A stretch of 55,027 bases of DNA, from the NCBI GenBank assembly GCA_040182905.1, contig JARQWU010000037.1, positions 1 to 55,027 of the forward strand, given 5' to 3'. Position numbers and translations under genes: made by a program. The number at the start of each line of letters is the position of its first letter. Position 1 is the stretch's first letter. Origin of the DNA: Barthelona sp. PAP020. Lineage: Eukaryota; Metamonada: BaSk clade. A model generated the notes under the pieces. That model searched no databases. It was not told the DNA's origin and was given only the letters and a program-made list of their open reading frames with translations. Shown here one piece after another: positions 25,922-37,800 of this stretch.

Positions 25922-28723
25922 ATGAATGGTTTAGTTGATAAAAAACCACGTAAGTTGGAAAAATTACTTACTTTATACAAAAATGAAATTCCAATTGAGT
26001 TGTTAGATTCGATAAAAATGATAATTGAAGAAAATAAATTGAAAGAAAAACAACACGAAAATGATTTAAAATATTTACATCAACTTATAAAGACGAGAGA
26101 TGATAGATTAGTAGGATATCGAACATTTGTTCGTCGAATCGTGAGTCATTTACAAATTGTAGAGAAATTGACCTTTAATCCAATGGAATCTCAATTATTT
26201 CAGCAAATGAATCGTGAAATGGTTGAACGATCCATTCAAACTGATTTAGATGATGCAACAGATTTCGAAGGAATGTTCTATCGAGTTTCTGATGAATATG
26301 CCTTGATGAAAAATCAATACTTTGAATTGAATAAGAGTAAGATATCGAAGATGGAGGAATTGGAAAAGAGTAGAATGAGCCAATATGATTCTAACATTGT
26401 AAAACAGTATCTATTAAATTGTACCGAAACAAAGACCAAGGGCATTAATGTTAATGTTAAGTTAGATAAGCTTAAGCAAAAATCCTTGAAGAAAAAGGGT
26501 GCGAATGCTTTGACTGTTGAAACACAAACAACCATTGAGAATTTCAATAACAGGGAAGAACAAGAGTGTATAGTGCCAGAATCACATGTTGAAATTGATC
26601 AATATCAGAATGTTTCAATTGAAGAAAAAGAAGAAGAAGAAGAAGAAGAAGAAGAAGCAGTATTAATGGAAGAAGATCCAAACAAAATTGATGAAATAAG
26701 GTCAACATATCAAAAAAAGCCTGATTTAAGTTGTTTTGAAAGTCAACAAAATTCAAGATCCTTTACCAAAATGACCATCAAACTGAAGGATAAAAATTCA
26801 CGTGAACTGTCAAAAATACAAAAGAATGGGTTGATTACTGATTTAAAATTAACCAAAGTAAGAGCAAATTCCAGAGAAGGATTCGTTGATTCAAAGCTTG
26901 CTCAAAGTTTTCGACAGCGTTCGAGTTCTCGTGAAAGTTGTGAAAGTAATTCTTCTTCTAATTCATTATACAGTGATAGAATTGATAATATGAACAATAT
27001 TTCAAAAAAAAGAGGGGGAGATTATGATCCTTATGATATAATGATAGACACAGGGGATAATCGTGTTCCTGTTCCAATAAAATCTGCTAGGACCAATAAT
27101 TCTTCCTCTCATATGGCTTTAAATGAACCCAAAGCCTTACCAAAACAATCTTCAAAATCTCTTAGAACTGTGAAATCAGTTAAATCTGTCAAACCTGCTA
27201 AATCTCCCAAGACCACAAAAAAGAAAAAAATAAAGCATAAATCTTCCTCAAAGACGTCTGTTCGTTCATCTAACAATATCAATTCCAGTGGAAATGGTGA
27301 TAAATCTGAACGCAAAGTGCCGAAAAGTGCTAGAAGTGCCAGAACAAGATTGGGTAAAAATTCTTCTCGTTCGACGACTGATAATGATCAAAATGCTGGA
27401 AGTATTCATAATCCATATTTTGATTTCAACAAGATTCAAGGAGATTCAATGAATTTACTAGAGCTTGATTATAAGACAAAGATTCTTTCCAAACCTTTTC
27501 ACAAGTTGAATAGTCCACAGAGTTTTCAAAATCCTCCAAAAACCTTCTTTCAATCTTCCATAAACATTGGATCTTCTGAACATGAATCCAACATGGAAAC
27601 GTTTGATATGAGTAATGAAAAGCATGTTGCTGACAAATTAAACATTAGAATTGACAGTAATTTTTCCAAGGGTCTGTATAATTGGAAGATATTAACGAGA
27701 GCATTGTTTAGTCATTATTTCTTGAATATTATACTTGAGAACAAAGTTTTAGATGATAAATACAATAGAGACAATTTTGAAAAGTTGCAAAGTGAAGTAA
27801 AAGAAAAAGAAAACGAAGAAGAAGTGAAAGAAAATGATAGAGATCATGGTTATAATATTGAAAGAACTCCACAGATACCTGCTAATTTTCATCAACTTTC
27901 AGAAATTGAACAAGAAGAAATCAAAGTTTCGATTTTATCTTTTTTACATCTCAATTCACCAAATTTTGTTAATTCATCTTATTTTAATGACTCTGGTATT
28001 CATTATAGAAATATAAATGGAAAAATAAGTAAGATTGGAATAAAACAGAAGCCACGATACAATGTCAACAAATTTGAACAGATTCCAGTTTCATCTTTTG
28101 ATTACAAGAAAAAGAAACCTATTTTATACATAAGAAATCAAGATCTGATCTTACCTGTAGAATTAGACAAGATGACTGGTAATGAGGAACATTTTGGTTT
28201 TAATGAGATGAATAATTTTTCTTTTTTGCAAGAACAACGTGAAAATAGGATTAATTCTGGAATAAAATATAAAAAACGATTATTAAGACCATATACAGTT
28301 CAAACATTGGAAGATTTGAAGACATTAGAAGAATTATTTGTCAACAATGACACATATGAGCCCTTAGATTCTGCTGGTACCAATAAATCCTCAGAAGCTG
28401 ATAATTCTGCCTCATTCAACGATTATAGTCAAAATGACTCAAACCAGTCACCACAACCACCTCAACTAAATTACATCAATTTATTAGATGACCACAAATA
28501 TCCACAGTTTGCTTTTCCTCCAATTGATGAATTTAATGCACAAAAGGTTAGACCATCGAAAAGTATTCATGTTAAGGACAAAAATCCGTATTCCCAAGAT
28601 ATCGCTAGCATAAGGAGGGAAAAGAAGGAGAGGATTCCTCAAGTTACTCAAGACCAGCTGGAAGATTTAAAAAAGAATATTGAAAACGCGACTATTGCAT
28701 TGAATAATCTGATTTCAAGATAG
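25922..28723 (+). CDS. 933-aa low-complexity/coiled-coil protein, unknown
   Basis: The N-terminal 150 residues are predicted helical and partly coiled coil (KKPRKLEKLLTLYKNEIPIE, then a Glu/Lys-rich helix). They include two short motifs of the S-I-Q-T-D/V-E-T-Q-T type (ERSIQTDLDD, AVETQTT), seen in several cytoskeletal and ciliary scaffold proteins. A poly-Glu run lies at about 235-245. Residues about 310-500 are Ser/Lys/Arg-rich and disordered (SSSRESCESNSSS, VKSVKSVKPAKSPKT). The last third alternates short helices with disordered Pro/Ser linkers. No catalytic domain, signal peptide or membrane helix is visible. Role unknown; a cytoskeletal scaffold is a guess. Single exon, ATG start. Confidence 0.85.
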   Translation: MNGLVDKKPRKLEKLLTLYKNEIPIELLDSIKMIIEENKLKEKQHENDLKYLHQLIKTRDDRLVGYRTFVRRIVSHLQIVEKLTFNPMESQLFQQMNREMVERSIQTDLDDATDFEGMFYRVSDEYALMKNQYFELNKSKISKMEELEKSRMSQYDSNIVKQYLLNCTETKTKGINVNVKLDKLKQKSLKKKGANALTVETQTTIENFNNREEQECIVPESHVEIDQYQNVSIEEKEEEEEEEEEAVLMEEDPNKIDEIRSTYQKKPDLSCFESQQNSRSFTKMTIKLKDKNSRELSKIQKNGLITDLKLTKVRANSREGFVDSKLAQSFRQRSSSRESCESNSSSNSLYSDRIDNMNNISKKRGGDYDPYDIMIDTGDNRVPVPIKSARTNNSSSHMALNEPKALPKQSSKSLRTVKSVKSVKPAKSPKTTKKKKIKHKSSSKTSVRSSNNINSSGNGDKSERKVPKSARSARTRLGKNSSRSTTDNDQNAGSIHNPYFDFNKIQGDSMNLLELDYKTKILSKPFHKLNSPQSFQNPPKTFFQSSINIGSSEHESNMETFDMSNEKHVADKLNIRIDSNFSKGLYNWKILTRALFSHYFLNIILENKVLDDKYNRDNFEKLQSEVKEKENEEEVKENDRDHGYNIERTPQIPANFHQLSEIEQEEIKVSILSFLHLNSPNFVNSSYFNDSGIHYRNINGKISKIGIKQKPRYNVNKFEQIPVSSFDYKKKKPILYIRNQDLILPVELDKMTGNEEHFGFNEMNNFSFLQEQRENRINSGIKYKKRLLRPYTVQTLEDLKTLEELFVNNDTYEPLDSAGTNKSSEADNSASFNDYSQNDSNQSPQPPQLNYINLLDDHKYPQFAFPPIDEFNAQKVRPSKSIHVKDKNPYSQDIASIRREKKERIPQVTQDQLEDLKKNIENATIALNNLISR

Positions 28724-28806
28724 TTGTTTCAGGTATAAATTCGTTTTACCGATGTTTAATTGGATTGGCATTTCATTTCATTAATGTATGGTCATTCTAT
28801 TTTTGA

Positions 28807-28828
28807 TTGTGGTATTTAATAACCACAA
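28807..28828 (+). other. stem-loop in the 3' region of the 933-aa gene
   Basis: TTGTGGT (28807-28813) and ACCACAA (28822-28828) form a perfect 7-bp stem with an 8-base loop, 84 bp after the stop codon. It may be part of a 3' UTR or a chance palindrome. Confidence 0.35.
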
Positions 28829-28860
28829 TGTGTAAAAATTCCGATTTTTTTTTAATTTTC

Positions 28861-29292
28861 AGACCAAGAAGCATTGTGGGCTTGAGATAAAGAGAGAAAG
28901 AGAAAGAAAACAATGTGCCTTCATGGTTTATCTATGTCAAAATCGTCATCTTGTTATTAGAATGCTCTTGGATTATGACCCTGCTCCATTATACATCAGT
29001 TGTCATCATGGTCATCTCGATGTTGCCAAAATGCTTTTGGATCATAACACTGATGTTAATTTATGGGAGAGTGAATGTGGTTTTCCATTCTTTCTTTGTT
29101 GTGGAAATGGTCAGATTCAAAATCAAGGGACATTTCAAATTGTTGAACTCTTGCAGCCCTGCTGCAATTTCTTTATTATGTCTTGCTCTCTTGGGGTGGG
29201 AGGGAGAGGGGGATGACTGAAATTTGCATGATTGAGTATTCTCTATTTACTTTCTCTGTAAACAAATACATTTGTTTCACAAATGGATCAAA
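28861..29292 (+). repeat. dispersed element, copy D, split by an ankyrin relic
   Basis: The element's left end (ACCAAGAAGCATTGTGGG at about 28862) and its right end (GACTGAAATTTGCATGATTG to GTTTCACAAATGGATCAAA, about 29213-29292) are present. The usual middle (TTTATTTGGTTAAAGGCTTT, TTTTGCTTTTGCAA) is missing and replaced by degenerate ankyrin coding sequence. Confidence 0.6.
28923..29216 (+). pseudogene. ankyrin-repeat gene relic
   Basis: The best frame gives 97 codons with the signature of the 42.6-43.8 kb ankyrin gene: IRMLLDYD, then APLYISCHHGHLDVAKMLLD, then DVNLW, then FLCCGNGQ, and near the end QIVELLQPC. The last matches the KIVQILQPF that ends the intact gene. Repeats are shortened and merged, residues around NVNL are altered, the original stop is lost, and the frame runs on into a Gly-rich tail. 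A shifted frame over the same bases is also open, so the start is uncertain. It is a broken copy of the local ankyrin family, not a functional gene. Confidence 0.7.
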
Positions 29293-29450
29293 TTTTAGCC
29301 AGTTTCATGTGATCATACAAAAAGCCCTTTATAGCACCAATAGAACAAAAACAAACAATTAATTTACATTTAAATTTTCCCTCATTTATTTTGCTTCTTA
29401 AAGATCCAAAAGAAAATACGCACCCCAACAATACATGTGAAATCAATATT

Positions 29451-30746
29451 CTATTGTACTTTATCAAGTTCATCCATAACTTCTTTATAACAATCAATAC
29501 CCATGCGCAATGTGTTCGTTGGAATGTGTTCATCACAGCAATGCAAAGTTATTGCGCCAAAAGGGATGATAGAAAATCCATAGCATGGAAAAAATTTCCT
29601 GAACCATCTTGAATCTGTTGAACCAGGCATCGAACAAAACTTATAATCAAAGTTCAGTTTTCTTAAAGCACTTTCAAAACAATCAGTGAGAGGAGTATTT
29701 AGAGGAGAATCAAATATAAAACATTCTTGAATTCTAAAGACGCAATTATCCATCCCAAAATGACTTTGTATTGTTTCAATCACTTGATCACAAGGCGTTT
29801 CCGAATTAAATCTGCAATCAAAAAAAACATACATTTTGTCACTAACAGGGGTTCCATTAATTTTCAAAATGCGTTTACCTGCATGCAGTGAATGAAATTC
29901 CTTGACGAAAGATCTATTTGCTGTGTGATAATCCTGTAACGAACCATGATGTTGCTCACCATTTCCTTCTATGATAACACCACCTTCAATTTCAACAATT
30001 ATTTTACCAGGAACAATATTATGATAGGTATTGGGATCGAATTTGCAATAATCATTTATTTCGGTCAAATTGTTTGAAACTTTACACCTAGCAAACGAAT
30101 CAAGCATATTTTGAAGATCAAAAAGCTTCTGTGACAATTGATCATCGTTATTGAAAAAGCAATCCAATCCATTGATGAAAGCCTCTTTAGCTGTGATAGG
30201 AATAACTCCATCAGGAGCGGCAAGCGATTCATCTAACATCACAAGAACCTCTCCAAGAATTTCAATGTTGTTTTTCAATAATACTGCACCTTTTTTTCCA
30301 CCATCTTCTTCATCGGGACAGATGACAATCTTTACAGTTCTTAAACCACGACCTCTTTCCATCATTGCAAACAAATGTTCAATACACACACATTTCATGT
30401 CACTTGTACCTCTTCCACCAATAGTATCATCAACAATAGAACCAAAAGGCTCATATTTCTTCCAATGATCAATCGAACCAATATCTACAACATCACTATG
30501 TGAATATAATATAATAGAAGGTAATGAAGGATTAGTACCTGATATTGTTAAAATAATAATAGGATATTCACCTCTTAAATCTTCATTAAAATTATATGTC
30601 TTAAAATCCCAATCAAGATTAAAAGTTTTCAAAAAGTCTTGAAAAAAAGAAACAACCTCCAGATATCTTTTTGGATTTTTTGGAGTTGTATCAATTCTTA
30701 CATATTTTAAAAATTGTTCAATTACAGCATTTTGTTCAAAAATCAT
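29451..30746 (-). CDS. M20-family metallopeptidase (aminoacylase-1-like)
   Basis: This 431-aa enzyme of the M20/aminoacylase-1 family probably hydrolyses N-acylated amino acids or small peptides in the cytosol. Metal and catalytic residues are in place: YSHSDVV (His83 with catalytic Asp85), GGRGTSDMKC (bridging Asp116), CPDEEDGGKKGA (Glu146/Glu147) and the C-terminal HCCDEHIP histidine. The lid/dimerisation domain lies between about 190 and 310. PGSTDSRWFRKF matches the family's substrate-side A/S-T-D-S-R. The start is the ATG at 30744-30746; 75 upstream bases are open only from a TTG and encode a Phe-rich stretch that looks like translated intergenic DNA. Stop TAG. Confidence 0.88.
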   Translation of the reverse strand: MIFEQNAVIEQFLKYVRIDTTPKNPKRYLEVVSFFQDFLKTFNLDWDFKTYNFNEDLRGEYPIIILTISGTNPSLPSIILYSHSDVVDIGSIDHWKKYEPFGSIVDDTIGGRGTSDMKCVCIEHLFAMMERGRGLRTVKIVICPDEEDGGKKGAVLLKNNIEILGEVLVMLDESLAAPDGVIPITAKEAFINGLDCFFNNDDQLSQKLFDLQNMLDSFARCKVSNNLTEINDYCKFDPNTYHNIVPGKIIVEIEGGVIIEGNGEQHHGSLQDYHTANRSFVKEFHSLHAGKRILKINGTPVSDKMYVFFDCRFNSETPCDQVIETIQSHFGMDNCVFRIQECFIFDSPLNTPLTDCFESALRKLNFDYKFCSMPGSTDSRWFRKFFPCYGFSIIPFGAITLHCCDEHIPTNTLRMGIDCYKEVMDELDKVQ

Positions 30747-31149
30747 GTAATTGCAAAAGAAAAAGTAGAAGGAACAAAATTGACGAAAAGAAAGCAAAAA
30801 ACTGCTGAAAAAAAAAGGCAAACAGTCGTTATTTCAACAAATAATGAAATATTTATGAAGAAAATGTAAAAATATACCCAATTCAAAACACTTTATTAGC
30901 TGCAAATTTAAAGAAGGGTTCCAGTTTCATTCAAAAACAACAATAAATAAAGCCTTTATAACACAACCATTATTGAGTCAGATTCAACTTTATTGAATAT
31001 TAGAATAAACGAGTGCAAAATAATTACAGTGAAATCAGTCATATACTTGTAATTTTGGTTTAACAACATTGAATTTGATGCTAAATTTAGCGTTTCACCC
31101 TGATTTTCATTTTTGTTTTCAATATCCCATAAACTAATTAAGAATTAGT
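30747..31149. other. intergenic region, nothing recognised
   Basis: This is a 403-bp AT-rich region between two minus-strand genes. A minus-strand frame is open over about 60 codons at 30960-31145 but has no ATG at a useful place and no recognisable content. It is best read as the 3' UTR of the upstream gene plus the promoter of the aminoacylase gene. Confidence 0.4.
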
Positions 31150-31533
31150 CTATGACTTATATTTTTCTTCAATAACATTTGATAACTCTTCCAAAAAGGC
31201 AAGAAAACTTGCGGAATAATTTCCTTGAGCTGTTTGACTAAAATCCCAATCAACACAACGATGATTCATTTTATTCCAATATTCTCTTATTTTAGACCAA
31301 CGTTCCATTACAATAAAACGTCCAGTTTGACCACTGTCTTTGATTTGAGCATCCAAACATTCATTTAATAAATCAACAATAACAATACCTTTAACCAAAT
31401 CAGCAGACAATGCGTTGGTGTGTGAAGTATATTTCCTTACTAACCTAAGTACCCTAACTTGATCAACAATCGATTGTTGTTTTTTAGTTCTGGCGATCTT
31501 ACCACTGACAGGAGAAAAAGAAGCTGTGTCCAT
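31150..31533 (-). CDS. small protein with a CH-like (EB1/SPEF1-type) fold, tentative
   Basis: This 127-aa ATG-started protein may consist of one calponin-homology-like domain. The C-terminal half reads MERWSKIREYWNKMNHRCVD, then an N-Y-S-A-S-F-L-A-F-L-E-E-L segment and IEEKY. Its spacing resembles the last helices of EB1-type CH domains: a Trp/Phe helix, a short loop with Val, then N-x3-F-x3-F-x2-L/W. The N-terminal 25 residues are basic. If correct it would bind microtubules or centrioles. The similarity is by eye and weak; the reading frame itself looks real. It starts 339 bp from the divergent TAF1 gene. Confidence 0.55.
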   Translation of the reverse strand: MDTASFSPVSGKIARTKKQQSIVDQVRVLRLVRKYTSHTNALSADLVKGIVIVDLLNECLDAQIKDSGQTGRFIVMERWSKIREYWNKMNHRCVDWDFSQTAQGNYSASFLAFLEELSNVIEEKYKS

Positions 31534-31872
31534 TGTTGAATAATAAATACAAATTATTTAAATACGACGTTTTACCACATCATTCAAAAATGAAAACATG
31601 TCGACATCCATAAATAATTAAAAGATTTTTTTTTTTAAAGTGTTAACATAAAAATAAAACAATTAATAAAGGACAAACAAAGAAACGAAAAAAGGTGAGA
31701 AAAAAATTCCAATAATCAAACAAAATAAATATTACAACAAAACAATTTCAATAAATTCCAGTAACAACAGATGAGAGCGAAAAGAAATAGAAAAAAAAAA
31801 TTGTAAAAAAAAAGTAAAGACAATCCATTTTTTCATTATTTAATCGGTCTTAATGAAAAGATAATCTGATAG
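31534..31872. other. divergent promoter region of the CH-like and TAF1 genes
   Basis: These 339 bp are mostly A-rich on the plus strand, with poly-A and poly-T runs around 31627-31640 and 31787-31812. No ORF, repeat or RNA gene is recognised. It must contain the promoters for both divergent genes. Confidence 0.45.
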
Positions 31873-34800
31873 ATGAGACCGTTAAAGCTTAATGTTATAT
31901 TTCCTACTCCAATTCCATTGGAAGATTTTCGTATGTCACGGACTTCCATTTCTACTTCACATTTTGACACTTCAAGCCTTTTAGAAGATAATTTTATAAT
32001 CGATGAAAATGTTCATGTCGAAATAAACAGCAAAATAACGCGTTTTATTGAAGTTGAATCTCACAAAAAAAAAGAATCAAAACAAGACGAGATTAATTCA
32101 TTTTTATCTTTTTATTTTACTCCTGATAATATTTTATGGGGTAATGATGCTGATGCTGATAATGTTGAATTTGACAGTAGTAGAGTTTTACAAACTCATA
32201 TCAACAACAGTCTAACCTTAGATTCATGCATTCCAAGTGTTACACATGTTCAATCTGCCTTAGAACAGGAAGTTTCATGGAATGATGAATTTGTTGAAAC
32301 TGTTCCTTTAGTTGACATAGCTAGTGATCTTCTGGTTGATATAAACACGGGAACAGCCATTGTTGTTGATACTGTTGTTGAAGAATCAAATGTTTCAACC
32401 ACAGATGCATTTGAATATTTGAAGAGAATTGGTTCTGATAGTCCATGGCGTTTGTATGCCCCTATTGTTCGTCATATTAATGAAAGCTCTGAAAGGCTTA
32501 TGCCTATTGATTCAGTTGCAAATTGTGATATTGTTGCCTCCTATCCTTCTGCTCGAGACAAGCTTCATTGGCATAGGCAGCAATTTGATTTGCTTGAATG
32601 TCGTGAAACATTCTCTGAGTTGGAAGAACAGATGATTCGGGATGGTTATGCTGAAACTTTGGTAAGTTTCAGCAGTGTGAACATTCCAATCAAAGTTGCT
32701 CATGCACTCACGCATAAGATCACTCAAAGACACTTGGTTATTGATGACCCTGGAAACTATTTCCATTTGCTGGATGATGCTTCGTCATTACCTGTTCAAC
32801 CGATTAAATGGGCTTCTGATTTATGGACTCATTATGACGATTTAATTTTGTGTGAATATATTGAGAAATACCCCATGTTTTTGCTTGAACGTGGCATGCG
32901 TATGAAATTAGTCCAATTCGTTCATCAAAACCCTATTTATGGCGATGGTGTTCAAATGGAACAAGTTACAGGACAAATTGTTGAAGCTTTATCAAAAGCA
33001 AATTTGCCTTCAAGACGTTTGGAATTTTGGGGAGATAAGGTTTGGTTTGATAGAGGTGAAATTCGGTTTATTCTTCCAAAAGATAAAAGTGGGGATCCGT
33101 TTGATACAAGTTTTGAAGATATGGAAGAAAGTCCTTTCTTTGGAGAATTTTCTCCTGGTGATTCCATTTTACAAATGCAAACTAATCTTTTTAGCAGCAT
33201 TTTGCTAAAACAAGATATGAGCTGTTTACGTTTTGGTCCAGAAATTAAAGATAAATTTGAGAAAGGTTCTGCAGATGAAGAAGAACAATGCCCAAATGTA
33301 CCATTTGTGGATTTCTTGTTAATTCATCAAATGCCACTTGATGGACCTAACAGATTTTTCATTCGTGAATTACCTGATACGTACGTTGCGCTTCATCAGG
33401 AGCCTAAACGTCACGTTACTGTAATGGAACCTGCTTCGAGAGAATGGAGGAAAATTCTAAGATATCGTGTGTTGTTTTGGGTTCGTTCTCAACTTAAAAC
33501 TCAAGAATCCGTAACGATTGAACAAATAATGGCTAATTTTCCTGATTGTTCTGGTGATGATATTAAGAAGCTATTACAAGATGATAAAACAAGGACTCTT
33601 ATTCGGTATCGTCAAACTGATGATCAATTCGCTCTAACTGATAAAGGAAAAGAATTATTGAGAGGGTTAATTTTTGGTGGTGGACCAACAGAAAGAATAG
33701 TTGGTTCCTCAGATAAATTACCTGATCTGTTAATTCCTGAATACTTTGTTTTACAAGATGCATTGGAAGTATCTCGATTCTTTTGGCAACGTCGTTTCTT
33801 ATTGAATGTACCAATCAAAGGTGCTGATTTTGAAGCATTAGAGAAACAATTAAAGCAATATTTAACACATCTCGCTGGATTAATGGATCGTGACAAATTT
33901 GAAAATGAGCGTGGTTTGCCACATGTTGGTTTAACGCTAACGTTCACTTATTTGCTAGAGACGTTAGCACTAACTGCATTCAGACGCTCCGATGCATACA
34001 ATGAAGGGATGAAAAGTAGAGCAAAAATATTCCCAACATTCTTGGACGAACTGATGGTTACTCCTGAAGTTGCTGAATTGCAACAGCATTATCTTCGTAG
34101 ATTAAAACAAGGGATTAATTCTATTCAACAAACCGGTAACAATTTGAAAATATTGATGAATGATCCTAATTGTGAAGATGAAGATATTGATGAGGCAATT
34201 GAACAATTTGAAGAGCTAGATTACTCATTTTCAGAGCATATTCCACCTAAGGGGAATGATCGAGCCAAGATTAAGCCTGGTGGTTTGTTTACCTTTAAAA
34301 TGCATCGTACTTTTAAAGGTTGGGGATCTAAAGGACAAGTTACAAGTACCAGCAAGAAAAACATGATCAAGATCAATGATGAGACAAAGAATAAAAGAGA
34401 AGATGATGGTCGATCAGTATTAAAGGAAGATTGCATTGAGTTACTTAGAAATGTTCTTAACGATAACGAATTATCCGTTGAATATATGCAAAATGTGCAC
34501 AGATGGACATTACAAGCAAGAATCAAGAAGTTGGCTGGAAAACTACATGAGGACAAGTTAGAGGAATTGCAACAGATTCATCCTCAACTGAAGGCTATTA
34601 TGGCACCTAAGAAACAAAAATTATTGACACAAACTGATATAGTTCGTCAAAAGCTATTGTATTTTACGGAATCAACAAAGTATGATATATTATTAAGAAG
34701 CTTACTGAATCGCCATCGATTGAATTTGGAACAAAAAATCAGATTTGATGAGAATAAACCAGATTTAGATGAGATGGTTCACCCTGATCAGCAATTGAAG

Positions 34801-37800
34801 ATGTATTTGCGTAAAGAAAATCGAATTATTGAAGAAAAGAAGAAAAAGAATGATGATAAGACTAGATCAAACAAACAAGTATTCGTAATCAAAGTCATTG
34901 AGAAAAAAACAGGCAAACAGGTTGAATATATTGATGTTCGTGAACAAGATAAAAATGTCACGAAGATCAGTCACTTTTTGCGAGAATTGAATATCTTACC
35001 AAATGTTTCTACTGGTAATGTGGGTATAATCAATGAAAAAACACGTTTTGAAGTTTGGGATGATTTGCAAAGAAAATTATTTGTTTTGAACAAAGAACTA
35101 AGAGAAAATAAGCAATTGAGTGGTGTCATCTTTCCTAGTCAAAGTGAATTTCGTTTGTTTTGTTCCGGCATTCAACGTAATTCAAGTCAAAGAAAAAGAC
35201 AAACTCGTGGTACGACAAAACCTATTGTTCCTAAAAAGCCAATTGTTCAACAACCTCCTAAGAATTGGTATGAAAGCATTCTCTTACGAAACATGTTTAT
35301 GCAATTCTTCTTGGCTATTGAACAGTTACCTCAAGTTGATCTATTTATAGCATATAATAAACGGATACTAGAGCCTTTAGGATACACTGACATTATTAAA
35401 AATCCTATCTTCTTCAGACCCAGTGATTCACGTCGTAGAAGTAAGGAATTCACATATCTTATTAGCATTGTAAATAAATTGACTAACAGATACGAGCTAT
35501 TTGAATGGTTTGATAAGATGATTGAGAATTGTTATCTTTTCAATTGTAAAACATTACCAGATGCCATTAAAGATGCAATTTATTTGAGAGAAGTATTAGT
35601 TCAATTGGTTTTACGGAAACACAATCAATTAGTGTTGTTAGAAGAAAAACTAAACACAAACGAAATGATGGTTAAGATAAAAGCAAGACCAACACCAAAA
35701 TTAATGTTTTCAGGACTTGAAACTTTATTTCCTGAGTTATTAACCATAGAACAAGATGTTCTATGGGCTAATATTAATTTAAGACCTGTAGTTTTAACAA
35801 ATTTGAGTAAATTAGATTATATTGAACGTATTATGTCTCATGGAATTCCAACCCTACCTTGTTTTTGGAAAGTTGAAGGAAAACCTATGATTGGTATTTT
35901 CAAATTTTTAATTGCTCATAGAAATCTAATAGCTCAAATGGGAACCATTTTAATGTATCTGAATCGACTTCCTTTAGGAAGTATTTTTGACGGATTAACT
36001 AGAATTGAAGAATACAAACAATTTTTAGAACAACAAAAATTAACACTCGTTGATTTATCTATTTTGGAAAACAAAATATTGAGAGATTGGTGGTTTGATT
36101 TGGATATGTTTTGGGCCCATTTTGATTATTTGATTGAAAACACCACCATATATAATACCACTTTTGATAACCCCAGTAAAGATACGTTGATTCGCTTTGC
36201 CAAACATTTGAAAACTCTAGCAATGAAAAGCTATGATGACTTTTTCAAGGATACACCCTTTATATCATGTCAAAATGTTGCGAGTCTCTTTGATGAGTAT
36301 CTATTAACTTTTGATGGAGAACGTCAAAAACATTCACCGAAAAAACTGTTAAACGAAGAATTTGGTGAATTATCAAGAGTTAAAATGGCAACAATTGCTC
36401 CATCGTTCCATCAATTATTGGACAGACAACAATTAGCCAATGGTGATTTGAATAATTTCTACATTTGTGCTAGTTTACGTAATATCTCTCTCTATTTACA
36501 TTCTGAAATGTTACATTGGCTTAACACATGTGAACTGAAAGGTAAAATTGAAGAGAATTTCTTGCATGTATTTGACAAGAAAAAATACGCTTTCTATTAT
36601 GATATTATTGAATATCCCGTGTTTTTTGATCAAATACTGGCCAAACTAGCAGAAATGAGATTATTACGTTCCGATTCAATATTTGCTGAAATTTGTAGAA
36701 CTGATCTGGAATATCGTCTCCAAAAGAATTCAATCAACGCTTTGTCAAATCCCTCTGTCTATTTCAAAAAATGTTGTGATTCATTGAACACCAGAATGTT
36801 TGGAGATTTCAAACATTACAGTTTGAAAAGATATTTCTTTTTGGAAGAATTTTTGCTTGATGTGGATCTATTGATATATAATTGCGAGATCTTCAATTTG
36901 AATCATGCTGGTAATAGACATTTCATTGATATGGCACATGCAATTCGGGATAGTTTAAACGAACGATTCAAAGGAATGGAACATTTTTGGAAAATCTTTG
37001 AATCTTTTGAAGAATTTTCAAATGAACCACCCCAAAAGAATTTTGCTGAAATTCTGCGTAAGTTAGAAGAACGCATTGAAATTGCTTATCAACATTATTT
37101 CGACACTCCAGATCAAAATCAACAAAGATATTCTCTTTTCAGAATGAATGATTTTAACCGAAAACAACAACCGTTACTGTATGAAGATGTTAAACGAGAC
37201 ATATATAACTATATTGTGATTCAAAAACCTAAGATTAAGAAACGCAAGGAAACCAAAATGTTGAAGATTCATCAAACCGTTGTTAAAGAACAAAATAAGG
37301 AAAAAGTAAAAGTACCCTTACAATTTGGGAAAGAAATATTACAAAGGTTTAAAAAGTTCCCAACATTTAGTGAGCTTTTTAAGTTTGTTCCCTTTTTGGA
37401 AAGTTTCAAAAGTTTTGAACGAACTTTTAAGAATAAGGAGTTCCAAAATATTAATGATTTCTACTATGCTTTGAGATATGTCTTGGTTGACACTACTTCT
37501 AACAGCGTGTGGAAAGAACATGGAGAAGGCTTCATGTTGTTATTAGATTCATTTTTTGTCAATTGGACATTTAATTTACCGATTATTGAACAACAACAAC
37601 ATAATAAAGTTATTCAAGACATAATTGACCATCATGCTAGCAAGTTTGATTTTAATGCTCCAAATATCTTGAAGAATATTGTGAACCAAATAAAAAATCA
37701 TCCAAATGCATGGGCTTTTCTAGAGTTATTACCGAAAGATGTTTACCCTTATTATTATCAGATGATTAAGGAACCAATTTCTTTAAAAGAGATCGTTTTG

